Assembly (NCBI GenBank): GCA_021790215.1
Contig: JAJYIG010000007.1
Coordinates: 1 to 34,138 of the forward strand
Length of the DNA stretch: 34,138 bases
Origin: a bacterium
GTDB lineage: Bacteria > Patescibacteriota > Microgenomatia > UBA8517
Direction of reading: 5' to 3'
In this document: in pieces, positions 18,330-26,264 of the stretch
Layout: each line of letters starts with the position of its first letter
Position numbering within the stretch: position 1 is the stretch's first letter
Made by a program: the position numbers and the translations under genes
The notes under the pieces: generated by a model
What the model was told of the DNA's origin: nothing
The model's database searches: none
What the model saw: only the letters and a program-made list of their open reading frames with translations

Positions 18330-18727
18330 TAATTGTTATTTTTTGTTAATACTTTTCTCAAACGTTTAAGGTAATAGGTAAGGGTTCCCGGATCCATTTC
18401 CCAAATAGTGGCTATTTTTTTCTTCGTTATGTGATAACCCATTTCACGAGTAACAAAAAGAAGAAGTGCGATCGTGCGGTATTTATCGTTTGGCAGTGTT
18501 TTAATTAAAAAAAATAATTGATCTTCTCCTATTACGTTTTTAAGATTTTGATCTTCTTCACCAAACTCGACGGGATTATCGTTTTCACTTTCCTGGGCGT
18601 CCAGTGAGGAAAAAGACATCTCAACAATCGGACGCTTTATAAAACGCTTTTTTAATAATCGTTGATGGGTTTGTTTGACAAGTTCGGCCAACAACTCCTT
18701 TTCCAGTTTGGAATAGTAAACGCTCAT
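18317..18727 (-). CDS. Sigma-70 region 4-like / ArpU-like regulator, candidate late gene activator
   Basis: 136 aa; LPNDKYRTIALLLFVTREMGYHITKKKIATIWEMDPGTLTYYLKRLRKVL fits a sigma-4 HTH pattern; next to terminase. Confidence 0.55.
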   Translation of the reverse strand: MSVYYSKLEKELLAELVKQTHQRLLKKRFIKRPIVEMSFSSLDAQESENDNPVEFGEEDQNLKNVIGEDQLFFLIKTLPNDKYRTIALLLFVTREMGYHITKKKIATIWEMDPGTLTYYLKRLRKVLTKNNNYSIS

Positions 18728-19035
18728 AGATATTTCAACTCTTTAAGTTTTTTGGTAACTTCCCGGACAAGCCGGCGGTCAGTAAGTGTTGGTTGATAGT
18801 GATCCGGCCCAATATCATACTGGCTCTCTATTTTTCCATGGAAGAGGGGATCAATTTCTTTTTTCATCCATGCTTCGGCAAGAAGAATGACATCAGCCCA
18901 TTCTGACAAGAGATTACGAAGTTCAATACTATTATTTAATCCCATGGCTACTGCATCATGGTGTTTATAGATCAATAAGCGGCGGGTGATTACTGACCGT
19001 TTATACCCCTCTTCACAAATACAAAGAATTTTCAT
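18724..19035 (-). CDS. Low-molecular-weight protein tyrosine phosphatase-like protein
   Basis: 103 aa; MKILCICEEGYKRSVITRRL = C-X5-R-S loop at N-terminus; ADVILLAEAWMKKEI and YDIGPDHYQ (candidate general acid). Confidence 0.6.
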   Translation of the reverse strand: MKILCICEEGYKRSVITRRLLIYKHHDAVAMGLNNSIELRNLLSEWADVILLAEAWMKKEIDPLFHGKIESQYDIGPDHYQPTLTDRRLVREVTKKLKELKYL

Positions 19036-19253
19036 GTTGGTTTTTCTCTCCCTAACTTGCCTTTGCTAAAAACATTACACCAGGCATTCATGACGGTTTT
19101 TATTGCAACAATCCGGCAATCGTTGGGAGGAAGATAATTTATACAATAAAGACAATATTGACCTACTGCCCGCTCAGGCTTCTGATTAGGAGACCATTTA
19201 ACAGCATCCGGACTATAACGTTCCATATGATTTTCCATCTCCCAGAACGGCAT
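19032..19253 (-). CDS. Small Cys-rich protein, possible zinc-binding
   Basis: 73 aa with CLYC plus additional Cys; 4-nt overlap with next gene. Confidence 0.45.
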   Translation of the reverse strand: MPFWEMENHMERYSPDAVKWSPNQKPERAVGQYCLYCINYLPPNDCRIVAIKTVMNAWCNVFSKGKLGREKPT

Positions 19254-19389
19254 TTAACTCCTTATTGACCTTTTCCCGCTCAAAACGATTATAGAATTTG
19301 TAAACTTTTAACAGCGCTTTCTGCTGCCAATAATCTAATCCTGTCTTCCTGGCATACCGCCGGAGCCGTTTAACTGTTTTTTGACTCAT
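19213..19389 (-). CDS. Small basic protein downstream of large terminase
   Basis: Translated by eye: MSQKTVKRLRRYARKTGLDYWQQKALLKVYKFYNRFEREKVNKELNAVLGDGKSYGTL*; overlaps the end of the large terminase gene. Confidence 0.45.
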   Translation of the reverse strand: MSQKTVKRLRRYARKTGLDYWQQKALLKVYKFYNRFEREKVNKELNAVLGDGKSYGTL

Positions 19390-20591
19390 ATTACTCTGCC
19401 GGGTCTATTAAAACTTTTAATGGGGTTGTACCATGAGGGCGGTGTCTGCTTACGGGATTCTTCAACTACCTCCAGTGACTCCATCCCATAGCGTCCGGCA
19501 TCCATAGCATGATCGTAACCCTCCGCTGGAGTATTCAGACTTTTCCCGTTTTTATCAGTCATCCACATATAATTGCGCTGTTCTTTGAGGATATTTGTAG
19601 ACCGTTTGGTAATGAAGATTTTCTGACTCTGCACATATTGAATTCCCTGATTGACCGAACCCGGACCTTTATAGGAAGGAAGAATTTCAATACCATATTC
19701 TTTGATCTCGTCAATTGATTTCGGTTCGGACGAATCGGCAATGACGAGTGCTTGGTCTATATTCAATAAAAAGTCGGCAATATTCCGGTTTTTCATGCCT
19801 GTCGTATAACACATCTCATCCCAGATAAACGCCTGATTCCATCGGTATATTGCAACAATCGCTGTTGGATCGTTACTGTATCCAAAATCAAGTCCGTAGC
19901 GTACTAAACGTGCTTCTTTAGGAACCTCGTCAATCGGAAGAAAATGCGGATAGATAAGGCCTGTCTTCTCGCCAAGTTTTCCCTCTCCGTATACTTTCCA
20001 CCAATTTATATTATTGTGCCTTAATTCAATCGCCTGGACGATCGATGAATCAAGTTGCTCATTATCTTTATAGGTGAGCGTAATAAAATCCACGTCCTGA
20101 AAAGGTAAAACGTCGGTATACCACCAGAATTCAGATACAGGATTCCAATCAAGAAAGATAATTTTTTTAGTGCGTACTTCCAGGTTGGTATAGGTATCAT
20201 ACGAAACATTATTGGCCTCATTCAAAAAAAGAATATCACGGCGTGGGCCCCGTACCTTATCAGGCTGATCAGCAGAAAAAAATTCAATAATAGATCCCGA
20301 CGGGTAGGTATAAATGAAATCTGTCTTATTCCAAAACTTTTCTCTGAATGAATGATCTAGCTTCTCGTGCATAATGGAGAGAAAATCTCTTATGGCGCCC
20401 CGTTTCAAATGAGGTATGGATTCTGAAACAACGGAAACAATCTCCTTACGGGAGGAGTTGTTAGTTTCGGCCCGGTCGATAAGCCATCCCAGAATAGAAT
20501 AGGTCTTGGAGGCAGATGTGCCGCCGGCTATTCCCCGGATACGTTTTCGTAATGCGACAATTTTTTCCGTCGCAGTAGTTCTCTTGAACAT
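19386..20591 (-). CDS. Terminase large subunit
   Basis: 401 aa; Walker A-like GGTSASKTYSI, DILFLNEANNV, nuclease motifs GLDFGYSNDPTAIVAIY and DHAMDAGRYGMES. Confidence 0.92.
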   Translation of the reverse strand: MFKRTTATEKIVALRKRIRGIAGGTSASKTYSILGWLIDRAETNNSSRKEIVSVVSESIPHLKRGAIRDFLSIMHEKLDHSFREKFWNKTDFIYTYPSGSIIEFFSADQPDKVRGPRRDILFLNEANNVSYDTYTNLEVRTKKIIFLDWNPVSEFWWYTDVLPFQDVDFITLTYKDNEQLDSSIVQAIELRHNNINWWKVYGEGKLGEKTGLIYPHFLPIDEVPKEARLVRYGLDFGYSNDPTAIVAIYRWNQAFIWDEMCYTTGMKNRNIADFLLNIDQALVIADSSEPKSIDEIKEYGIEILPSYKGPGSVNQGIQYVQSQKIFITKRSTNILKEQRNYMWMTDKNGKSLNTPAEGYDHAMDAGRYGMESLEVVEESRKQTPPSWYNPIKSFNRPGRVI

Positions 20592-20599
20592 AAGACTCG

Positions 20600-21085
20600 C
20601 TAGCTCTTTTGAGAATCACCACCCAATAATGGTTGTATATTTACCTGAACTGCAGTATTTCCTCCCTCCTCTTCAAGTCCCAACAGCTTGCCTAGTTTAT
20701 CATGATACGCTTTACGTGTCTGATGATCAGGTTCGTCTACATATGTATAGATAGGTCTGCCTCGTTTATCTCTTCCAACCATCTCTGGACGAGCCCTGCT
20801 TGCGTTGAGACCATCTCTTAGCTGTCGGAAATAGACGTTAACATCTAATCCGTAGGATGACAAAATAATGGAAAGGTCAACCTTCGTCAACCTCGCCAGC
20901 GTACGTGAACCAAGAACCCGTGCAGAACCTTTTTTTACATTAGGATGTAGTTCTAGATAAGCTTGTGTCGCATTGAGACCTTTTTTTATCCAAGTAAGAT
21001 AGAAAAGAACCAAGCTTTTGTCTCCTCCCATAAGTTCTTCCAAATCATCCAAATTCGGTGGGGGTAGTAATTTGGTTTCAGTCAT
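20600..21085 (-). CDS. Terminase small subunit
   Basis: 161 aa immediately upstream of large terminase; FYLTWIKKGLNATQAYLELHPNVKKGSARVLGSRTLA HTH-like region; SD AAGGAG. Confidence 0.75.
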   Translation of the reverse strand: MTETKLLPPPNLDDLEELMGGDKSLVLFYLTWIKKGLNATQAYLELHPNVKKGSARVLGSRTLARLTKVDLSIILSSYGLDVNVYFRQLRDGLNASRARPEMVGRDKRGRPIYTYVDEPDHQTRKAYHDKLGKLLGLEEEGGNTAVQVNIQPLLGGDSQKS

Positions 21086-21123
21086 ATTAACTCCTTCATT
21101 TTAAAATCCATTTGAACTGTCCA

Positions 21124-21312
21124 CTAACTTAATTCAGGATTAATTTCTATAACAACAATTTTATCCGAATCAATATTGGATAATTCCATAATTTTTTTAT
21201 CGTCAGTTACCAATTTAATAGAGTATTCATTATCAAGACTGACAGTTTTTCTTTGTTTAATTTCTCTTATTTCAGCCTTAAATTTCATAAACGGGTTTAA
21301 TATGATTTTCAT
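21124..21312 (-). CDS. Small hypothetical protein
   Basis: 62 aa ORF at the start of the leftward packaging operon. Confidence 0.35.
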   Translation of the reverse strand: MKIILNPFMKFKAEIREIKQRKTVSLDNEYSIKLVTDDKKIMELSNIDSDKIVVIEINPELS

Positions 21313-21345
21313 CTATTTGTTTAATGAAAATTCTTCGCTTCTCAT

Positions 21346-21373
21346 AGTATACTCCCCCCCTCTATCCTGTCAA
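21346..21373 (-). promoter_or_regulatory. Leftward promoter for packaging operon
   Basis: TTGACA-N16-TATACT with a G-run in the spacer. Confidence 0.6.
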
Positions 21374-21566
21374 GATCTTTCTTTAATAATTATCTTAAGA
21401 AAATCGGGACTGATGGGGGCTTTGATGGTATGTGTGAACTAAACTTGACTTTTCTTTTCCCATGACGCCATTAAGGCCCCTTTTTTTGTTTTGTCCAAAA
21501 ACTATTTATCCATAACCGGTGCGGAGTTTCTATCCCTCCTGCTGCGGGATAAATCCTGAAACTCTT

Positions 21567-21779
21567 TTAACTTTTTTTATGTCTTGGATGATTAGGGTCA
21601 TGCCACCGGCCCCTATATAGTCCAACAAAGCGGGCAAGGTTAGCGAGATGGTTAACGACATTTTGGGGCAATTCCCCGATATCCTGATCTACTGAATTTA
21701 TTTCACGGCGGCGGAGGGACGCCCTTCCGTCATGACGGCCTTTATCGTGTTTACCGGTTATAAAATGTTCTGATCCCAT
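21567..21779 (-). CDS. Small basic hypothetical protein
   Basis: 70 aa ORF in the divergent region. Confidence 0.3.
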   Translation of the reverse strand: MGSEHFITGKHDKGRHDGRASLRRREINSVDQDIGELPQNVVNHLANLARFVGLYRGRWHDPNHPRHKKS

Positions 21780-21796
21780 GCTTTATATTTTATCAC

Positions 21797-21825
21797 TTGA
21801 CAAAGGGTTTTTAGTGTCGTATATT
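21797..21825 (+). promoter_or_regulatory. Rightward early promoter
   Basis: TTGACA-N17-TATATT. Confidence 0.75.
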
Positions 21826-21829
21826 GAGT

Positions 21830-21904
21830 ATGGGTGACAACGAAGTAGTAAAAATCAGCGAAAATAGTAAAATTAGTAAAAAGTTACCTGTCTATTTGAA
21901 TTAA
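21830..21904 (+). CDS. Possible leaderless 24-aa early peptide
   Basis: MGDNEVVKISENSKISKKLPVYLN*; ATG 4 nt after the TATATT of the early promoter. Confidence 0.3.
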   Translation: MGDNEVVKISENSKISKKLPVYLN

Positions 21905-21908
21905 AACC

Positions 21909-22175
21909 ATGCAGTCCTATAAAGTCAGGGACACCCAGATCGCCTCCTATCTTATAGCCCTGGGCTTTGAGAATTACTCGCTTGAAAAAGAGGGAAACAG
22001 AGCTTGCTTTATCTTCAAACTATTGGATGAAAATTCTCCTCTAAATGTCTTTGAGACCAGAATAAATGACTACTATGCAAATAATGTGAAGATTGAGCCT
22101 AAAAAACTATTTAATGCCTACCGGGAAGTCAAAAGCCGTATAGCCGTATTATTTAATAAAAGCAAATATGCCTGA
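21909..22175 (+). CDS. DUF5659-like small protein
   Basis: 88 aa; DTQIASYLIALGFENYSLEKEGNRACFIFKL pattern. Confidence 0.55.
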   Translation: MQSYKVRDTQIASYLIALGFENYSLEKEGNRACFIFKLLDENSPLNVFETRINDYYANNVKIEPKKLFNAYREVKSRIAVLFNKSKYA

Positions 22176-22187
22176 TAGGGGAGAAAC

Positions 22188-23153
22188 ATGAAAGACTTAG
22201 CACTTATAAACAACGAAGACTGGTATAAAACATTAGTTCTGGAATGCAAAGCCATAATTACCGAGGCCGTATTTACTTCACGCTGGGCCTTGGTGGAGGG
22301 AAATATGGAGCTTGGAAAACGGATAAGAGAAGATATAAATTTCAAGGAGTACAGTAAAGGCAATAAACGTTCCGTGCAAGACCTTGCACGGAACATAGGA
22401 CAATCAGAACGTACGCTATATTATGCGCTTCAACTATTTGATATATATAAATCAGTAGGCAATCTTCCGGAGGGAAAAAATATCTCAATGAATAAACTAA
22501 TAACTAAATATTTACCCCTCTATAGAGAAGAAATGATAAAAAACTTTGAGTATAAAGAGCTTCCGGAAAATCTGCAAATTATCAACGGAGACTTTAGACA
22601 GCAAAAAATAAAGGAAAGCTCAATCGACTGCATTATAACCGATCCGCCTTATCCAGAAGAATTCTTGCCGCTCTATGAGGATCTGGCAAACTTTGCAAAC
22701 AAAGTATTAAAACCAAGCAAATTTTGCATAGCATACAGCGGCCATATTCATTTAGACAAAGTAATCAATCTAATGTCTAAATATTTGCAATATTACTGGA
22801 TATTCGCCATGTATCAGCCAGGGCCAAATAAATTGATATTTTCAAGAGATATAATGACACGCTGGAAGCCTATTTTAATATTCCAAAAACCTCCTTTTAA
22901 GACTTTAGACTATCCTATTCAAGATTATATTATCTCAGAAAAACGAGAAAAATCAGATCACGAATGGCAACAGTCAGAATCGGCCGTTAAAAATCTTATT
23001 GAACAATTTACGGAAATAAACGAGATTATATGCGATCCTTTTTCCGGCTCAGGCACATTTTCTAAAGTAGCCCACGAATTAAAAAGAAAAGCGATCGGCA
23101 TAGAGATTGATACAACAACTTATAAGATTTCACTGCAGCGGATTTATGGGTAA
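22188..23153 (+). CDS. DNA methyltransferase (DPPY-type N6A/N4C) with N-terminal HTH-like domain
   Basis: IDCIITDPPYPEEF and EIICDPFSGSGTFSKVAHELKRKAIGIEID motifs; N-terminal RSVQDLARNIGQSERTLYYALQLFDIYKS. Confidence 0.88.
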   Translation: MKDLALINNEDWYKTLVLECKAIITEAVFTSRWALVEGNMELGKRIREDINFKEYSKGNKRSVQDLARNIGQSERTLYYALQLFDIYKSVGNLPEGKNISMNKLITKYLPLYREEMIKNFEYKELPENLQIINGDFRQQKIKESSIDCIITDPPYPEEFLPLYEDLANFANKVLKPSKFCIAYSGHIHLDKVINLMSKYLQYYWIFAMYQPGPNKLIFSRDIMTRWKPILIFQKPPFKTLDYPIQDYIISEKREKSDHEWQQSESAVKNLIEQFTEINEIICDPFSGSGTFSKVAHELKRKAIGIEIDTTTYKISLQRIYG

Positions 23154-23541
23154 ATATTATGGCTACAGCCATAAATCAACAGAGATGAATGACTGGATCA
23201 GGACAACATTGAAGGCACCTGAGTATGGAATGGTGGTAACAGATTTTGATTTTATCTTTTTTGAATATAACCTAAAAAGACTAAGACTGCTTGAGGTAAA
23301 AACGTTTAATGCTAAAGTCAAAAAGTGGCAGCTGGAAATATTCAGAATAATAGATTTTGCGCTTAAAAACATGAACAAATTAGATGAAATCGGCGATTTT
23401 AAGTATGATGGATTATATATTCTTACTTTAGATACCTCCAGCCCTAAAACAGCCGGTAAAATGAATATAAACGGGATTGAGATATCATACAACAATCTTA
23501 TTAAATTCTTAAATTTCGAGAAAGAGTTTGCTGATTTATAA
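23146..23541 (+). CDS. Putative PD-(D/E)XK-type nuclease coupled to methyltransferase
   Basis: MGKYYGYSHKSTEMNDWI...YGMVVTDFDFIFFEYNLKRLRLLEVKTFN: D...ExK arrangement; 8-nt ATGGGTAA overlap with the MTase stop; the track ORF starts at 23107. Confidence 0.5.
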   Translation: MGKYYGYSHKSTEMNDWIRTTLKAPEYGMVVTDFDFIFFEYNLKRLRLLEVKTFNAKVKKWQLEIFRIIDFALKNMNKLDEIGDFKYDGLYILTLDTSSPKTAGKMNINGIEISYNNLIKFLNFEKEFADL

Positions 23542-23612
23542 CTGATCAAAGAGCCAGCCTATGACGGCCAAATGAAGATAAAAAACACTATAATAATTTA
23601 TCTATTTGTCTC

Positions 23613-23641
23613 TTGACAAAAGAATTTTAAAGGACTAAATT
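23613..23641 (+). promoter_or_regulatory. Early promoter
   Basis: TTGACA-N17-TAAATT. Confidence 0.65.
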
Positions 23642-23650
23642 TAATAACGG

Positions 23651-23908
23651 GTGACGGCGGGTAGAATAGAGAGCATTCAAACCAGAACCATGAACATAGA
23701 ACTGCAGTCAAAAATATTTAAGCTCCGGTCAATATTAAACTCCATATCAGATGCTTCGTATGCCTATAAAACTCTTTATAACAGATACCATATCAACGAA
23801 CTGTCAGATGAAGAAGCGGAAAAAATAGCAGCAGCATATGAAGATTTAATCAGGCAGGTTAGAAATTCAATACAGAATATAGAAAATGAACAATCAGGGC
23901 TGGATTAA
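23651..23908 (+). CDS. Small helical hypothetical protein (start uncertain: GTG 23651 or ATG at 23690)
   Basis: 85 aa ORF preceded by TTGACA-N17-TAAATT. Confidence 0.5.
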   Translation: MTAGRIESIQTRTMNIELQSKIFKLRSILNSISDASYAYKTLYNRYHINELSDEEAEKIAAAYEDLIRQVRNSIQNIENEQSGLD

Positions 23909-24587
23909 GATACATAGAAAAATGATGGAATGGGAATGGTGGGATGATTTACCAACAAGAGTTTTATTTTTAACCATTTTGTTACTAACCAACCATTCAA
24001 GTAAGAAATGGCGTCGTATGACAATCCAAAGTGGACAGCTCATTACTTCACGTAACCAACTATCAACCAACAGCGGTTTGACGCCCCAACAAGTAAGAAC
24101 TAGCCTCAAAAAGTTAAGCAGCCTATCAACCAACAAGCTTTTTGAAGCTAATCAGCCTCAAAATGGATTTTTAAAATCAACCAGCGAAATAACCATCAAA
24201 ACTACTAACAAATTTACTGTCATAACAATAAATAATTGGAATAATTATCAAATATCAACCAACAAATCAACCAACAAACAACCAACAACTAACCAACAAC
24301 TAACCACAAACAACAATGATAAGAATGATAACAATAAAGAGAGAGAGAGAGAGGCCTCCCCCCTTTATTTACAAAAAATACCCGAACAGGACATAGAAAA
24401 ATTTACCCGTTATTATAAAGTCTCCCGCGCTCAGATAATAAACAAAGCCGAGTCTTTGTCTCTCTGGCTTATAAAAAAAGGCAAGGCGTACAAAAATTAT
24501 AAAGCCGCACTTCAGGACTGCCTGCTGCGTGACTACGGAAGAATACCGGAAAAGAAACATGACATATTTGATTTAGTCCCCGATTAA
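23886..24587 (+). CDS. Replication initiator / replisome organiser-like protein
   Basis: 233 aa; MNNQGWIKIHRKMMEWEWWDDLPTRVLFLTILLLTNH...WRRMTIQSGQLITSRNQLSTNSGLTPQQVRTSLKKL winged-helix N-terminus, T/N/Q linker, DnaD-like C-terminus. Confidence 0.65.
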   Translation: MNNQGWIKIHRKMMEWEWWDDLPTRVLFLTILLLTNHSSKKWRRMTIQSGQLITSRNQLSTNSGLTPQQVRTSLKKLSSLSTNKLFEANQPQNGFLKSTSEITIKTTNKFTVITINNWNNYQISTNKSTNKQPTTNQQLTTNNNDKNDNNKEREREASPLYLQKIPEQDIEKFTRYYKVSRAQIINKAESLSLWLIKKGKAYKNYKAALQDCLLRDYGRIPEKKHDIFDLVPD

Positions 24588-24600
24588 GGAGGTGAATAGT

Positions 24601-24954
24601 ATGCAGGACATATTTGATCTGGTTCAGGAAAAAAAAGAGGAAATCAAAAAAAAAGTGCTTTGGGAAATGACACCGGAGCAAGCCCAATGGCAGCGGGCCA
24701 AAGAAGAAGTAAAAAACCTCAAAGCCAATTATGAGGAGATTATAAAAGAAAATCTTAAGATCCGGGCAGCCTTTGTCAAAAAAAGAAAATTATCTACCGG
24801 GGAGGCGCTGGAGGTTTTTTTACCGAGGATTGAGGACTTTGAACTGGTCTTATACATAGCTAAAAACAAAGATAATATAATAAAAGTTGTCAGGTATGAA
24901 CTCTGGAACGGCAGAGCCGGTACGGTTTTTATCAGAGATCTATTGCAGCTTTAG
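24601..24954 (+). CDS. Hypothetical protein following replication initiator
   Basis: MQDIFDLVQEKKEEIKKK...; SD AAGGAGGTGAAT upstream of ATG at 24601. Confidence 0.55.
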   Translation: MQDIFDLVQEKKEEIKKKVLWEMTPEQAQWQRAKEEVKNLKANYEEIIKENLKIRAAFVKKRKLSTGEALEVFLPRIEDFELVLYIAKNKDNIIKVVRYELWNGRAGTVFIRDLLQL

Positions 24955-25041
24955 CTGCACCGGAAACAATAAATACGCACGTTTCAGCGTTTTCAGGCAA
25001 ATTGTCCGGCAGGAATAAAATAGACCTATAGCAAAATGCGC

Positions 25042-25070
25042 TTGACAATGATTTTTGATAAGTTTAATAT
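25042..25070 (+). promoter_or_regulatory. Early promoter
   Basis: TTGACA-N17-TAATAT; ATG at 25077. Confidence 0.7.
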
Positions 25071-25076
25071 AAAATT

Positions 25077-25220
25077 ATGAAGATAGAAGAAACTGAAGTA
25101 ACTAAAGAAATAGCCTGGGAATGCTGGAATTGCGAATACTGCAACTCTATCGAAGAACATATAAAAGTTTGCCGGAAAGATCAGGAAAGGTTAAAGTTAA
25201 AATTTAAGAAAAAAATATGA
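25077..25220 (+). CDS. 47-aa Cys-rich (zinc-knuckle-like) mini-protein
   Basis: MKIEETEVTKEIAWECWNCEYCNSIEEHIKVCRKDQERLKLKFKKKI*; ATG 6 nt after TAATAT of TTGACA-N17-TAATAT. Confidence 0.45.
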   Translation: MKIEETEVTKEIAWECWNCEYCNSIEEHIKVCRKDQERLKLKFKKKI

Positions 25221-25330
25221 GAACCCTAAAACGCTTATACTGGCTGGTTCTTGCGCTTCTTAACCCGGTTGAGAATGAAATCTGGAGCCGGGACCCCGTA
25301 AACTATTACAAATTACATGATTGTCTATGA
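25217..25330 (+). CDS. 37-aa small ORF
   Basis: ATGA overlap with preceding ORF; MRTLKRLYWLVLALLNPVENEIWSRDPVNYYKLHDCL*. Confidence 0.3.
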   Translation: MRTLKRLYWLVLALLNPVENEIWSRDPVNYYKLHDCL

Positions 25331-25569
25331 AAATTATAAGAAGGAATGAAAGCAACGGTAAGCCGGATGAAATCGAGTTGCTTGTGGATTTTATAGTTTT
25401 GAGCGAGCTTATAAACGATCTACCGGCTCTTAAAAAGGTTACCATGATTATAGAAAAGGTTAAAAGGCTTTATGATTATGTGCGGGAGTTAGAAGTTAGA
25501 CTAGCTAATCTACCCTCAAGGGAAGAGATCAAAGAAGAGGGAGAAAGGTTAGTAGAGGAGGAAATATGA
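25327..25569 (+). CDS. Helical hypothetical protein
   Basis: About 80 aa; 4-nt overlap with downstream gene; the track ORF starts at 25321. Confidence 0.45.
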   Translation: MKIIRRNESNGKPDEIELLVDFIVLSELINDLPALKKVTMIIEKVKRLYDYVRELEVRLANLPSREEIKEEGERLVEEEI

Positions 25570-26204
25570 CCAATCTGATTAAACCCAATAATTTTACCCC
25601 CGCCCAGATTGTCTCTTATGGACAGGAGGCGGCCAAAACTCTAAAAGAGATAGTTACCAAAGCTGGCTGGGTCGTCAAAATCCAAAAGAACGACTATCTC
25701 ACCTTTGAAGCATGGCAGACATTAGCTCGTTTTTACGGCCTTTCTGCCAAGACTGTCTCGACTAACCATGTCCAGTATGGGGAAGCGGAGGGATTTGAGG
25801 CGAAGGCAGACGTTATAGACAAGGAGGGTAAAGTAATAGGCAGCGCAGAGGCCTTATGTCTTAACGATGAGAAAAACTGGAGGGGCAAACCGCTCTATGC
25901 CCTTAAATCCATGGCGCAAACGAGGGCATGTGCGAAGGCGCTTCGCCAGATATTAAGCTGGGTGGTAGTTTTGGCGGGTTATAAACCAGCTCCGGCGGAG
26001 GAGATGAGCGAGGAGATTATAAAAGAACCAGAGACTCAATCCTTGCCTTCGGTCAAATGTAAGACTTGTGGCAATTATTTGACACCTGGCGAATGGGATT
26101 TTAACGAGAACTATCGCCTGCCTAAGAAGCTTCCCTATCAATGTTATTCCTGTTCAAAGAAAGAAACGGAAGCGGTGAAAGCTAAAGTAGCCGAAAAGTC
26201 TTAA
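25566..26204 (+). CDS. Putative ssDNA-annealing/recombination protein with C-terminal zinc ribbon
   Basis: 212 aa; LTFEAWQTLARFYGLSAKT...GKPLYALKSMAQTRACAKALRQILSWVVVLAGY and C-terminal CKTCGN...YQCYSC. Confidence 0.45.
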   Translation: MTNLIKPNNFTPAQIVSYGQEAAKTLKEIVTKAGWVVKIQKNDYLTFEAWQTLARFYGLSAKTVSTNHVQYGEAEGFEAKADVIDKEGKVIGSAEALCLNDEKNWRGKPLYALKSMAQTRACAKALRQILSWVVVLAGYKPAPAEEMSEEIIKEPETQSLPSVKCKTCGNYLTPGEWDFNENYRLPKKLPYQCYSCSKKETEAVKAKVAEKS

Positions 26205-26264
26205 ATGGCGGCGCAAATTTTGAAGAAGCGAAATAACTAAAAGTTAAATAAATAATATAAATAT

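Noticed and set aside
24337-24362. (AG)n microsatellite as a stand-alone element
   Set aside because: Short, in frame in the initiator linker (EREREA); only of interest as part of a possible origin.
23163-24687. Minus-strand ORFs 23163..23549, 23894..24136, 24369..24560, 24469..24687
   Set aside because: Antisense to plus-strand genes with coherent motifs.
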